A stretch of DNA of 64,000 nt from Eurosta solidaginis (taxonomy: Eukaryota > Arthropoda > Insecta > Diptera > Tephritidae). The position numbers and the translations under genes were made by a program. Positions within the stretch are counted from its first letter, which is position 1. The number at the start of each line of letters is the position of its first letter. The DNA lies in contig NC_090320.1 in NCBI RefSeq assembly GCF_040869045.1, positions 252,588,978 to 252,652,977 on the forward strand, in the 5' to 3' direction. This document shows, one piece after another, positions 20,372 through 32,922 of the stretch. Below the pieces are notes generated by a model. That model had not been told where the DNA came from. It worked only from the letters and a program-made list of their open reading frames with translations, and searched no databases.

Positions 20372-20669
20372 CTGTGCATTAATAAATGTACCTGGTAATG
20401 ATAATTGATCAATTACAAATATCTGATAATTAATAAATTTACATATCAAGTAAAATTACATTTTACTTATACTTGGTAGTGAATACATCTCTTCCAGTTC
20501 CTTGTCAGTAAATTCAAATACTTTCAGTTACTCTCAATTCTTTTCCATTATTCACTATTATCTCGTGAACTAAAAGCGACAAAGGAATTAGAGTAAAGGA
20601 ATTCCGATGATTTGGAGGTTCAGGAAAAATACACTAATTACCAGTAATTACATTGATCTCCATAAGAGG
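20372..20669. other. Spacer
   Basis: AT-rich, no features. Confidence 0.35.
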
Positions 20670-22261
20670 CCAACCTAATAAAAACGCACTGCCGAATTTT
20701 TCTGTTAAAAAAGTCTCATGCACATACAAATTACACAAGTTTACAAATTCAGATCAACTTTTGGATCTGAGCAGATGAGAACGATTCTTAACTATATTTA
20801 ATATGCTGAATTGGAATCTGCATTCAGTTTTTTAAGATTGATTCTAGTTTCCGAGTTCTCGCATGATAGCACCGTTGTGCTGTTATAGCAACTTTTAAAT
20901 AGTGGCACTGCTTGATAAGGCATTTCAACTGTAACTGTAAAATAAATTAAGTGATTAGAGCAAATAAAAATGCAGAGGCAGTGTTGCAAAGTTGATTCAA
21001 AGTGTTTTTGTTACGTTTGTGGTTGTTATATGAATAAAAAAAATGGCAAAATAATAACAAATGCGCTCAAAGATGCGTATCTGCACTACTTTGGTTTCAG
21101 AGTAGCAGACACTCATAAATCATGGATATCGACATTTATTTCAACAGGTAATTGGTATCTTAACTGGGATGCAATCTGGATTCACCAAATTTTGTTGTTT
21201 TTTATGCTTGTGGGATAGCCGCGCAACTGAACATCATTATGTGAGAAAAGAATGGCAAAGTCGTACTCAATATGAGCCTGGACAGCAAAACGTCTCCGCT
21301 GAACCACTTGTAAATCCACAAAACAATTTTCTGCCACCTATTCACATTAAAATAGGCCTTATAAAGAACTTCGTCAAAGCATTAAACCGTGAAGGACCGG
21401 CTTTTCAGTACTTAGTCAAGTTGTTTCCCAAATTGTCATATGCAAAAATCAAAGAAGGAATATTTGTCGGACCAAATATTAGAAAATTAATGGCTGATAA
21501 AAAATTTACAAAAATGTTTAACGCCCGATGAAGCAGCCGCGTGGGCATCTTTTCAAAATATCGTTCACCAGTTTCTTGGTAATCACAAATCCCCTAATTT
21601 TAAGGAAATTATTGGCGATATGTTGGAAAATTATCGAAAGATTGGAGCTAGAATGTCTCTAAAGATGTATTTTCTGCATTCCCATCTTGATTTTTTTCCC
21701 GAAAACTTGGGTGATACGAGCGACGAACGAGGAGAGCGGCTACACCAAGATCTAGCCAAAATTGAAAGACGATACCATGGATTTTGGGATGAGGGCATGA
21801 TGAGCGACTACTGTTGGACTCTAGTACGCGCAACAGATACTAAAAAATACAAAAAGCAAAGTTCCACCAATCTTCATTTCTGATTTGTTACTTTTAAGTT
21901 AATAAAATTAATATTATTTGACAAAAATCTTTAAAAATAAATTTATTGACTGTATTAAAACCTAGAATCAATCTTAAAAAACGGAATGAAGAATCGGATT
22001 CAGCGTCATAAATTGTCTTAAAAACCACTTTTAGTTGCCTAGATCCAAAACCGTGTATACTTGTGTTATAAGAGAGCAACCGAAGTTGAATTTACTGCGT
22101 GAAATGCTAACTCCATTTCCAATTTTTGATCTGCGTGACATTTTGGTTTGACGTTTTCATACATGCTTTACATTGTCGCAACGCATGCTTATTTCGGTTA
22201 GGGCAAAAAAGCCATTTAAGTGCGTGTGTTGAAAAACCGGAGTGCGGTTTTATTAGGTTGG
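20670..22261 (+). mobile_element. 1.6-kb TIR-flanked element carrying a broken arthropod multi-copy gene
   Basis: The left end CCAACCTAATAAAAACGCAC and the right end, read on the other strand as CCAACCTAATAAAACCGCAC, are inverted repeats. The arms continue inward with gaps: TTTTGGATCT (20759 and, inverted, about 22045), GCTGAAT, and a perfect inner block GTTTTTTAAGATTGATTCTA (20827-20846; inverted at about 21963-21982). The arms are about 180-300 bp long and diverged by indels. Between them lies the gene remnant of 20970-21883. No clear target duplication could be fixed. Confidence 0.7.
20970..21883 (+). pseudogene. Remnant of an uncharacterised arthropod multi-copy protein family
   Basis: The N-terminus reads CCKVDSKCFCYVCG, a Cys-rich start I recall from a large family of uncharacterised proteins repeated in aphid and other invertebrate genomes. 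After a gap of missing middle sequence, 21169-21531 gives LPPIHIKIGLIKNFVKALNR and AKIKEGIFVGPNIRKLM. After a frameshift near 21527 the frame continues FLGNHKSPNF, MSLKMYFLHSHLDFFPENLG, GERLHQDLAKIERRYHG and DYCWTLVR, the usual C-terminal end. Function is unknown to me; the fold resembles no enzyme I can name. The break plus the deletion mean no full protein is made. Confidence 0.7.
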
Positions 22262-23004
22262 CATGTAAAGATTTTAAAAGTCGAATATTTCATAGCATAA
22301 AATATAATTTTTTATTGGATTAAAAACTGAACTTTCCGCTTCAGAGCAACACATTAATACACTATTAAGAATTTAATAGCCTAAATATTGGGACCATTAT
22401 TTTATTCGGACACTTATTCTTCTAAAAGGTCTCATAAAAATTTTATGGAAACTTGCCTTAAGCCACAATATTCGAAGGACCTCAAACTTACCTTATATTA
22501 TTAAAATAACAACTCACTTGGATAAAAGACACTTTACAAAATGTTTCAAAATATTTGTGGGACTCGTGGACTGAAATGACCTCACGTTTTTCACAGTGAT
22601 CATCAGATTCTCGAATAATATTAGATTTCCTAGGACTATGTCTATTCTCAATTTTAGGAGAATAAATATCACAAAACCGATTAATTTGATAACCTTGAAA
22701 TCTTCTCAGCGTGACGTATCGTGGTATATAGTGTTTCTAAACGTAATGTTAATTGCATAAATCCAACCTAATATATAAGAAATAGTTTGAAGACAGCATT
22801 TCCACAATTCTCATACGGCTTCTTGACTTATAAAAAGGTTATGTCAGCGAATATGCCACTACTCAGTGGTCTGACCATGAAACCTTTGCCTTGTATTATA
22901 TTTCCTCGGTCTGTGCCAATGCTAGTCGTTCATAGTTGGCACTAAATTTTTGACCTGTCCCGCCGATTTGTATGAAATACTAAATATTAAAAGTAGCGAA
23001 ACTC
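22262..23004. other. No recognisable feature
   Basis: Spacer without long frames or clear repeats. Confidence 0.35.
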
Positions 23005-23072
23005 AAACTGGTGGGGAGGCTCGGCCTAAATATCCTCGGAGGTACATCGCGCCAAGATTTTATTTATTCTGA
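23005..23072 (+). mobile_element. 3' fragment of the tRNA-derived SINE
   Basis: GGGGAGGCTCGGCCTAAATA and CTCGGAGGTACATCGCGCC followed by TTTATTTATT match the last 70 bases of the SINE at 7320-7687. Confidence 0.65.
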
Positions 23073-23344
23073 AAAATAATGTCGATTCTGTTTAACAAAA
23101 AAGATCTAAGTTTCTAATATGGCTTATTGTTCTTGCTAATTAACGATAACTTTTTTTATTGATATTAGAGAAAATTTGCAAACTTTAAAAACGGCGATGG
23201 TTACTGGGACATGTTTCTGAATTTCACTTTTTCATCAACTAGCTTCTAGATAAGTATTGAACTCGAATCTCCAACATTCATACAAGTGTAAAGGCAAATG
23301 TCTTTAACCACTCACTCGTATGAGTTCCATGCTGTTCGCATTGC

Positions 23345-23505
23345 AATTGGTCTCTAGGTGTTGCCATACGAAGTCGGCATAAAAGAACTAGGTATCGTCC
23401 GTACAATTTGTAGGAAAAATTAAAAAAGGACGCAAATTTGAAGAGATGCTCGGCCTTAAATCTCTTCGGAGGCTATAGTGCCTTACATTTATTATTTTTT
23501 TATTA
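23345..23505 (+). mobile_element. 5'-truncated SINE copy
   Basis: Matches the 3' half of the SINE: CATACGAAGTCGGCATAAAA, AATTTGTAGG, GATGCTCGGCCTTAAATCTC, then TTCGGAGGC and a T-rich tail. Just upstream (about 23255-23320) the minus strand shows TGGTTAAAGACATTTGCC and GATTCGAGTTC, weakly tRNA-like, perhaps a different SINE head. Confidence 0.7.
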
Positions 23506-24304
23506 GTTGTAATTATAATTAATTCTACCAGCTCTGGTAGGTACATAATCGTATGTGGCCAGTGATTCCATCCAATTAAGAAAATTGACCCCACAAAATG
23601 GGTACAACATTTGAATATTGGGCGTCTTTCTAGAGAGCCCAAAGTCAATGTTAAACTATACCGAAGTAAAAAATATTGTATATTAATAAATCTATCAATT
23701 TTACATATGATTCTCTGCATCTCTCTTGTAAGTCCTACAACACTGAATATTTACTCTTCATGCTGGAAATAACTCAAAGTCCTTTATTCGAATATCCATG
23801 GGGAGAAAACTTCCTCTTGACCATATCAGCGTCGAAGGTGATACATTTATGTTCCACGATAGATCAAAAATTTTTTTCTGATTTTCCCAAAGCAGGCAAC
23901 AGTTTTACAATTTTTTGTATTCAACTAACCCACAAAAAATTAGGTATTGAGAAAATTTGAATCGCAACACGGAGAGAGTACAGAAAAGCTGATTGAAAAA
24001 TGTTTGACACAAGTAGCAGATGAAAAGTAGCGAAGATCATACCATTTGAATATTTGGAACAATTGAGCAGTATTTCGTGTTAAAATACAGCAGCTGAGTC
24101 TCCATTCTAGGAAAATCTTCGAAATTAAAGGTTTTGGCGCATTGAATGCGAATAGGCGGCACGCTGTCTACATGTACATCCAGCTAACTGAACAGATAAA
24201 AAATGGCGTGAGTATCTAGTACCATTGTAATAAGTTGTGCTAACATCCAAGAGTAGGTCTTGAAAACTAATTTTGTTAAACTACATAAAGCTCACCCAGG
24301 TTTT
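23506..24304. other. No recognisable feature
   Basis: AT-rich. The open frames at 23388-23720 and 23676-23960 overlap the SINE or lack motifs. Confidence 0.35.
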
Positions 24305-25215
24305 TTTTTATCGATTTCTTATTGACAGTTCCAAGAGGTGTCCCTGATTTTATTTTGAAATTTTATAAATATCTGTTCCATAAACAATTGAAAGGTGGGC
24401 GATATCAAGCGATAACATACCGAAATTGGTAACTTTTCGATAAAAAATCGAAATTGATGACAATCTAATAACTTTTCGATAAAAAGAAAAAAAGTTTGGA
24501 TATTAAATCGGAGAATTTTCCATATAAAAGGGATAGCTATTCCATAAATAACCGATATCTTTTCGATAATAATTGTAGATAGCAAATCGTTAACTTTTCG
24601 GTAACATGTCGCTATCAAGTCAAAAATTTTTCGTAAAATAATCGATAGCTTTAAGAGAATAAATCGAAAGTTTTTCGACATATAACCAATTATAATAATT
24701 AGATTAGATAGAATTTCGAATTCAAATTGATATCTTATAAATAATTAAATACGAAATCGATTACCGTTTTATATAAAATCGATAACAATTCGATAACTTT
24801 TCGATAAATATGAATAACCTTAAATTACTTATTCAATAATTTTTCGATGGATAACCGTTAATTTTTTGATGGTAATTTTATAAATTGTGGATAACTAATC
24901 GTTACCTGTTTGGTAACATTTTGATTTTAAATTGATAATTTTTGTAGAAATCGATAACTTTAATAGAATAAATCCGAAGATTCTCAAAAACAACCAGTTA
25001 TAATAATTAGATAAACTTTCAATAACAAATCGATAGCTTTGGGGAAAATTTCGAGATAAATTTTTTTTTCCGATATAAAATAGTTTACTGTTTTATATCA
25101 AATCGATGGCAATAAATTGTCGAGAAATATGGATAATTTTAAAGTAGTAAATCTAAAACTTTTCGATGGATAGCCGATCACTTTTAGACATTAATTGGAT
25201 AATTTATCCATAACA
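24305..25215. repeat. CGATA-rich dispersed repeat, block B
   Basis: Over 900 bases of irregularly spaced TTTTCGATAA, AAATCGATAACTTT and related words. Compared with block A it has more TTTTCGATAAAAAATCGAAA-type units. The 120-codon minus frame here only follows the repeat. Confidence 0.7.
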
Positions 25216-27149
25216 AATCTATTACTTATTTTTTTCAAAATCAAATCACCATTCCCTTTTGATATTCGCCACCATTTAATAGATAATTTAGTGTTTTTGT
25301 CAACAGGTGCAATTTTTTTATGATTCTATCTGCAGCTTTGGCACCGTATATAGATTTAATCCTCATTCAACCATTAAAAAAGAACTCACTAAGCTGATGA
25401 AGATAATGGCTTTTGTTGCGTTCCTAGGATGAATTTAAAAACCATGCGAGTTCATTTGAAGTTTACATCGTTACCGGTTAATCTGTTAAGCTGTACAATG
25501 TAATAAGTTTTTGCCCTTAGAATGCTCCGCAGGGAGAACAAAGTTTTTAAATAATTAGTGATAATCACATTTGGGTATAATAATCACTTGTGCATTCACG
25601 TACGCATGACTACACGTACGATGAATTTTGGTCTGTAAATGGTCGTACATAATTTGGTATTTATTCAAGTATGACGTCATTTACATATGTACACGTAGAT
25701 GTATGTACCTGAATTTGAATGGGTACGTCTTGATTAAATATAACCAAGTATGTGTGACAAAGCGAACATGAAAAACTTTCAAGGATTTCACAGCATGCCT
25801 TGGCACAACACATGGGTTTTAAGTCAAGTAGGTGCGTGCGGTCATGGCACGATAGCATTTCTATTATATAAGATTACCCCAAGTGAAATACCAATGTTGG
25901 TAAGACAGATTAACTAGATAGATAATAGTCCTTAGAACACCGTACTTTATCGATAACGATTTGTTTGGAGAAACTGCAGAAATGTATGGCTAGTCGTGAT
26001 TGAATATTCAAATAGATATGGACGTTTAGTTTGTTCTGGAAGCTTTGGATATGTTAGGCTAGATAAGATAAATTATGCGCGGTTATTTTAAAAACCCTCT
26101 TCTCCGAAAAATTTTCGGCTACGGTGAACGTCATCGGTGAGTGTGGTGTAGGAAGCTCGCTTAAATTCTATCCGTATATGGCCCTAGAAGCCTTTATCGA
26201 AATCACTTAACGTTAACTTGGCCAGAACTTCCTTACAATCTCTTAATTAATAAAATAAGACTTTAAAGGCTGTCAGCAAAGATCATTATATTCCATGGTT
26301 CAATGGAACTTCTTTATAAATGTACAGTATGTAGGTTATCTGGGAATGCACGTCAAGATTCAGAACGAAAATATAATAAACCCGATCTACCGATCTTTTG
26401 AAAAGCTCACCACTAGTTGGGCTCTTATTTCGGTATCGTTATCTTATATTTGAAATAAAACCATATTCTGTAGCTGGAAGTCAATACCTAGCGTGATATG
26501 GTCCCCATCACACTTTATGCTCATTTAAATACCGCTTAGTAATTTCTTTGCTTTGCTTCCTTATATCGTTCCGTGTTTGCTATTGGCTTATTTCTACAGT
26601 TTAGTTTATTTCAGTTAAAAAACGCGTTTTGCGTCACAGCCGTTCACGATAACTTAAAGAAGAAAGCAATGGAAGATAAAAGACTGCATTAAGCCCCAAA
26701 AATGATGCTTTGCTAATGATAAATCCTAGATTTTTTTTATTATTTAATCCTTCCTTACATATAGCTGACTACTCTGTTAATCTAATGCCTCAAACCAGAC
26801 ATAGAGAACATACCGTAACGGTTAGATGATTCTGTTGTATAAACCAAGGATGACATTTGTCCAGAATTCACTGAACGACGAAACAGACGAAACAGCGTAA
26901 AAATCATATCACAAAAACAACTCTTGGAAATGTTATAAAAACGGAAAAAAAACATTCTGCTAGGAACAAATGGATTATACCAATCTTAGTCCTTGGGAAC
27001 TGTCTTACAAAAGAGTGATGGCTATTTAAAGGCAACTATAACAGCACCTCACTTGTTGATCTCTTTTTTCGACATAGGTTACTGGAACTATCGAAGGTAT
27101 GAGAGTATCACGACTTACTGAGTAAAAGCTGCTGGATGCAGCATACAGA
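25216..27149. other. Mostly unrecognised; possible upstream part of the R1 relic
   Basis: No clear element in 25216-26880. From about 26890 the less AT-biased sequence may be the decayed linker or endonuclease region of the R1-type element that follows, but I see no diagnostic motif. Confidence 0.35.
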
Positions 27150-27990
27150 GTTTGTGGTAATAAATTATACCAAAACCTGTTGGAGTGCCAAATATAGCAA
27201 TTAAGCTGAAATAACGTCTAGAATATCAATTTCAACGGATCTTTTCAGCGCCTGTATCCAAGAAGATGTCTTTCCTTGTATACGGCAACATCCAGGAATA
27301 GACTTTTTTGATGAAACCTGGCCAGGTGCCGGACCAGCCACTTTGTGTCTGGTATTGGAAACTATTATCGAACATATTATTAGTGATCACCTGCAGCAGA
27401 CGCTGGAAAGCACAGTTAGTTTGTCAAAATAAACGGATTTTGAAAATAACGATCCCAGAAAAATACTATACAAATAGTTGTCCATAAAGCTGCCGAAATC
27501 TTTATGGAAAATCAAAATAAAAGAAAGGTTTTTGATGTGGTTATTTTGTCTGCTAGGGTTTCTTCAAACGAGCTTGGTAGCTATTTGAGCAATAGCACAC
27601 TCCTCCTTGTTATAAATGAGGGACCAAGAAACCAAAACATTTTATGCGGTACCCTCGAGGGTCTGTTTTACGGCAAACGCTATGGAATATGAAATATGAC
27701 GGCGTGTAATAGATCAACCTTCTCGAAGGCGTACAAGTCGTTGGCTATGAAGATGATAGTATCAGTGGCTAAGAAATTGGATCTGTTCTAATTAAAGATT
27801 GAATAAAGGAATGACCGACGAATATGGGCATGAAGATATTTTGTATCAAAGAGGAATGGTATGGGTGAGCTTAATGAATTAACCAAAGCGCAACTTAAAA
27901 CAATTTGGAGTAAATAAGGACTCAAAATGAACATTCAATCAGCACTCCAGGACGGTGAATGGAAAGCTTAAAAAATTAGTGGGGCCCTTA
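27150..27990 (+). pseudogene. Strongly decayed R1-clade reverse transcriptase
   Basis: Across several frames the order of R1-type RT motifs can be followed: FSACIQEDVFP (about 27246), an ETIIEHIISDHLQQTLES segment (about 27360), YPRGSVLRQTLWNMKYDGV (27640-27697), where GSVLG-LLWN is motif B, and VVGYEDD (about 27745), where FADD is usual (motif C). Many stops and frameshifts. It belongs to the same broad group as the fragment at 40085-40810. Confidence 0.6.
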
Positions 27991-28084
27991 TGTGAATAAT
28001 GTTTAATACTGGAAGCCTAGAGGAGCTATATCTCAGCTGTAACCAGCTCGATAATATTAATAAAGACATCTAAGGGTAATATGG

Positions 28085-28345
28085 AACTAGCATAATCACC
28101 TAGCATATCAAAGGTTCTGGGTTCAAAGCCCGGGAAATGCAGAATCAAAATCTTGGGGAAAGAATATTTTTTTTAATTAGAAGAACATTTTCGGAAATGA
28201 GTTCGCCTCTCGACTGTGATTTGGGTAACACTGCATGTATATTATGCTTATAGATTCTGAGGAAATTCGGCATTAAAATATGTGGGTCTCGGAGCAATTT
28301 GAAAGAGAGACTTGGCCCAATTTTCCTTGGAGGTACATACGTTGC
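28085..28345 (+). mobile_element. Degenerate tRNA-derived SINE
   Basis: A B-box relic GGGTTCAAAGCCCGGG (28120-28135) is followed by AGAATCAAAATCTT, AATTAGAAGAAC, ATTCGGCATTAAAATATGTG and CTTGGAGGTAC in the SINE order. Heavily mutated. Confidence 0.7.
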
Positions 28346-28899
28346 TCCAAGTAGAGCTTTTTTTGTTGCGAATGAACCTAAACTGACCCACTAAAATGAT
28401 TTATTAGCAGTCTACCGACTTAGAGTTATATTACTAACAAGTGCGTTGGTATCCGACGACGCGATTCTACCGCGGACTAGACCTGCTGTCAAGTGCCACA
28501 TCTGAATGATAATGGAATCTGGCGATCATCTGAGGATATCAAGAAAACTGTCAGATTGTAAACTATAAATAAGTGTTAAAAATGGAGGAAGCATATTGGA
28601 AGGGGCACTATATGAAAGGTGAAAGAATAATCGAAACGAAGCAGAATTAACGACTACCTAACGCAGATAGTGAGTGGGCACGGCGGTTTGTAGGAGTAAT
28701 GATATACGCTCAGGCCACACTTCCCGCTGGATTTGCGTATTTAGCCACACTTTAATTTAATCTGTTACTCTGGCGTTTAGAATATAAAGAGGTGAGGGGA
28801 ATTGCTCATAGCTCGATCATATTTCACAAACTGAGAACCTTTAAGGTGTTCATTAGTGGTCTTTTCTGATCTGGCTTTAATTAACTCTTTTACTTTTTT
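28346..28899. other. No recognisable feature
   Basis: Spacer with no clear repeat or frame. Confidence 0.35.
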
Positions 28900-30175
28900 T
28901 CCTTTTTTTTAATGAGAGTCCTCAGGTCTCAGCAATTATCTTTATTTACATACTCATTCAGAATAGATCCTTTTCCCCAATTGTTTGTATTTCTAATGCT
29001 GGATCTTGACAGGTTTCTGTTTTTTTTCTTTCAAGAGCTCAACTCGTTTCTTCTCTATGGTTGTCAGCTGTGTGACTTCTTCGTTGGTAGTCGTTATTGA
29101 TCGCTCTTCTTCGACATAAAATCAAGGCATTGCCTGAGTGTACTCGTGTCATAATTGCCTCCGAATATTTCGGTTCTTGCAGCTCTTAACTCCATACTTT
29201 GAATAACAAAAGCTGTGGTCGTAATTTGTGGTTATGTGAGTAACGTTTGATGCCGCTGTCTGCTTGTTGTCAGTTAGCACAATAGTTGCTTCATCCTTTA
29301 TGATGTCTTTTTCTGAAATTCCTTTTTTAGATATCTCCTCTTCCTAAGCTACTATTCACGCTTCCCTTTCGACTTGCGTAGCTATTACAGGTTTTTTGTA
29401 TGAAAAAAATGTCATCCTCATACTCATTATTCATATTTCTCTAAGAGTAAGGTTCTTTTACTTCATTGTCAAATAAATCAACTCAATCATTAAATTTAGA
29501 TTAGAGTGTAGTGGTAGTTTACGATAAGTTACTGCATTTTAAATCATTTATAGTTTCTTTTGGTGTTTTGATTATTATTACAAGGTTTTCATCAATGTTC
29601 TTCTCAGTTTTCTTTACCATGTATATTTTGTGATACTGCTTTAATCTTTTCAGGCTTTGGCATAGTTAAAATACGTCCGTTGCTGGTAAAGTCTGTAGTA
29701 CAATGACATACAATCGAAGCCCGTGACATTTTCGAGAAAGCAGCTATAGCTTCCAAGGAGACTAGTTCTTTTAATGCCCTTGTTTTAAGGACCAGAGTTG
29801 GCTTCTATTTTGCTTGAGCAGCTACTTTCGGTGGAGCAACTTCTTTAGGTTTACCTTGTTATTTTTTTTGCTCTGCTTCTTCAACGAGCACCTTAATATC
29901 TGGCTCTATTTCTTTTAAAATATGCTGCGTAGTAGTATTTTTCGACTAGCATTCTTAAACTAGTTCGGCTCATTTCACTAAATAGCGGGTTTTTTTATCA
30001 TATCGCTCAGACACGCCAACCATTGTTTCTGGTGGCATCTGTTTCTTCGTGCGGCTTTGCTCTGTTTCGTTTCTTTAATACCCTCATAAATCTTCTTAGT
30101 TCTTACGAGTATAGGCTTCTTTGGCTTTACAGATTTTGTTATTGCTTTAATTGGGTGCATTTCTGGGAGTTTCTC
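28900..30175 (-). pseudogene. Decayed Lys/Glu/Pro-rich coding-like stretch, possibly PEVK-type
   Basis: On the minus strand several frames alternate but share a composition rich in K, E, P, V and T: KPKKPILVRTKKIYEG (about 30110), EIEPDIKVLVEEAEQKK (about 29900), KPKEVAPPKVAAQAK (about 29840) and ALKELVSLEAIAAFSKMSRA (about 29770). Such stretches recall PEVK regions of insect titin-like proteins (sallimus type). Frequent stops show it is not an active exon. The identity is inference from composition and short phrases; a simple biased sequence is the alternative. Confidence 0.3.
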
Positions 30176-31320
30176 TTTCTATTTTCGTACTTTAGTATCA
30201 TCAATGCATTCACCGGGACGCTTCACTAAGGTGACCCACGAAAATCCATCTAATTTCTGTTCTGTATTTCTTTAGCTGCGATCCTAATTGAGCCTATTCT
30301 TCAGAGTTGTACTCTCTGAAGTTTTTTTTTCATCCTTGCCTTACAAAACGAAATTAAAATTCAAGAAGTCTGGTCAAATCTTTTCGTTTTACTGCAGGGT
30401 TTATATATAAATGTATACTATATGTATGAAAGTATCTAGTACCCATCCACAATTGTTAGTGATTCTTGGAACTATTTGGTTGAAAAGGACATTTTAATTT
30501 AGGATTACAATATAGATTAAGCAATTGAAAATGGCGTAAGTGTACACAAGTAGGGGTGACTGGAAAAAAGCTTACTGCAATATTCACACACGCAAACAAA
30601 CATATAAATTTAATATCTACCTTTGTATATTTGTTTGCTAAGTTCATGTCACTATTATTTGTCTGCTTTATTTGTTTACGTTAATATATACATGTGCAGA
30701 TCATACATGTATTTGTGTAAGCGCACGTGTAACCTTTGACTTGTATGATACCGACGCAAGCAATCAGCATTAAATTAGATTTAAATTCCCTTGATATTAT
30801 GTAATGAGTTGAGTTATACGGAACAAAACACATTGCGTACAGAAATGATAAAAGAATGTTAAAAATAGCATACACAGAATAGAGGCCTTTTCAATTTACT
30901 CATACATACAAGTTTACTCGTGTCGAAGTGCATATACTTAATGCCTTAATGCAGGTTTTTCTTGAGCTTCTATCAATATGAATGTGAGAGAATACTTACT
31001 GGATATATGTTTACTGTATTAGTGCTATAAATTTGAGATTTCAATAATGGAACTTAGTTTAACGAAAATCTTATACTAAGATTAAAACTTATGCAAGGGC
31101 TTATATGGAATATTAATGTGTATATCTTGAGTGCAGACTAAAATAAGTAAGTATTTACTTTAGTTGAATGCATATGTATGTATATGCGTATGTGTAAATA
31201 ACGTATGTGTTAAATTTGTGAATTTAATGTTTAAATTCAGCACTTAAGAGCAACTATCCACTTATCTAATGTTCTATATTACACTTAAGTCTAAATTGAA
31301 AGCTTTCGAAAATATTTTAC
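30176..31320. other. No recognisable feature
   Basis: AT-rich spacer; short frames only. Confidence 0.35.
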
Positions 31321-31324
31321 ATAT

Positions 31325-31758
31325 TACAACGAATTAAGTGAAACTCCGCTTACCTGCATCCTTCTACTAACGTTCGTATCGCTAAATTGTCAAAAATGCA
31401 AAATAGTCTTTATTAGACTTTTTCACAATAACACTTATAGTTCGCAACCAATAGCGTGCTTAAATCAAACTGATTACGGACTACTCAGCTTCTGCTGCTT
31501 TTATACTCTCTGCCCAAATGTCTAGACGTTTCTTCTTCTAGAATCCTCTACCTGGTCATCAGCCATACGCGTGTGTATTTGTAGTGTGTAACCATATGCG
31601 TGTGTATATGTGAGCGAAGTAGTAGCTGCTGACGACATGCGTTAGTGAGCATCTCTCTGCTACTTGTATGATGTGTGATGATTAATGTGTTTATGTAGCT
31701 TGCTTTAATGTTGTCGTTCCTTTATTTAATAACCCAAGAGATGGTAATATTCGTCACA
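31325..31758 (-). mobile_element. Probable solo LTR
   Basis: Read on the minus strand this starts TGTGACGAATATTACC and holds a TATA box GAGTATAAAAGCAGCAG (about 31498), an initiator-like TCAGTTTG about 30 bases on, and AATAAAGA (about 31411) as a polyadenylation signal, in LTR order U3-R-U5. ATAT at 31321-31324 and 31759-31762 could be a 4-bp target duplication. No internal region or second LTR is seen, so it is most likely a recombination remnant. The 3' boundary is unsure because it does not end in CA. Confidence 0.5.
31498..31507 (-). promoter_or_regulatory. TATA box of the putative LTR
   Basis: GAGTATAAAA on the minus strand, upstream of an initiator-like TCAGTTTG and the AATAAAGA signal in proper order. 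Confidence 0.45.
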
Positions 31759-31840
31759 ATATAAAAAATGCTGCAGTTTAACCAAAACAAGCAACTTGTG
31801 CCACCTGAAATTATGAGTACCGGTGCGTATACGTAATATT

Positions 31841-32922
31841 TTTATACTCAGAGTGCTTCGCGCACAGAGTATATTAACTTTGATAGGGTAAGGTTGGTTG
31901 TACAGGTATAAAGGAATCGAGATAGATATAGACTTCCATATATCAAAATCATCAGTATCGAAAAATTTGATTGAGCCATGTCCGTCCGTCCGTCCGTCCG
32001 TCTGTCCGTTAACACGATAACTTGAGTATATATTGAGATATCTTCACCAAATTTGGCACAGCGAAATCGGAGGATAACCACGCCTACTTTTTATATATAT
32101 AACATTTTGGAAAACACAAAAAACCTGATTATTTAGTAACTAATACACCTAGAATATTGAAATTTGACGCGCAGGTTGATATTGAGGCTCTTGATAAAAA
32201 TTAAAAAAAAATATTTAAGATAGGCGTGGCACCGCCTACCTGTGATAAAATCAACTTTACAAATATTATTGGTCATAAATCAAAAATCGTTAAACCTATC
32301 CTAACAAAACCCGGCACAGAGGTTGCCTTTACTATAAGGAATACTTTGCAGAAAACTTAACGAAATCGGTTAAGTACCACGCCCACTTTTATATAAACGA
32401 TTTTTAAAAGGGTCGTGGACGAATAAGATAAGCTATGTTTTTGCAAAAAAGAATTTTATATCAATGGTATTTCATTTCCCAAGTGGATTTATAACAATAA
32501 ATAGGGAAAACTTCAAATTTTAAAAATGGGCGTGGCACCGCCCCTTTTATGACTAAGCAATTTTCTATGTTTCGGGAGACATAGATCGAAGAAAAATTCA
32601 CATATCGTAATGAAATTGTGTACACATATTTTCCTTATAGCAGAAAATATTTCTAGTAAAAATGGACGGGAGCATTTAAAGACCACGGCAACTTAGGTAT
32701 AAAACAAGTTTAAAAGGGTCGTAGACTAGAATAATAAGCTATAACTTAGCAAATATTGTTTTGAATCAATGTAAGAGGAAATGGGGAGACATTTTTTTTT
32801 TTTAAACGGACGGTGCCACGTGTTATATAGAAAAGTAATTTATCTGAAATGGAATGTACAATTGAAGCTGTCGCTGAGTATATAATATTCGGTTACACCC
32901 CAACTTAGACACCCTTACTTTT
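31841..32922 (+). mobile_element. Helentron-associated element, family A variant, plus orientation
   Basis: Begins TTTATACTCAGAGTGCTTCG, has ATATAGACTTCCATATATCA, a (GTCC)n core at 31980-32006 and ACACGATAACTTGAGTATAT, then blocks with GGCGTGGCACCGCC. It ends with TATTCGGTTACACC and ACCCTTACTT. It differs from the 15401 and 57661 copies in the middle, and matches the inverted neighbour at 33244-34176. Confidence 0.82.

Noticed and set aside
21140..21220. Possible intron (GTAATT...GATAG) in the arthropod-family gene
   Set aside because: Removing it does not restore the downstream frame, and the region also lacks expected middle sequence, so deletion and frameshift are more likely.
24319..24681. 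120-codon minus frame
   Set aside because: It lies within the CGATA-rich repeat; composition is explained by TTTTCGATAA words.
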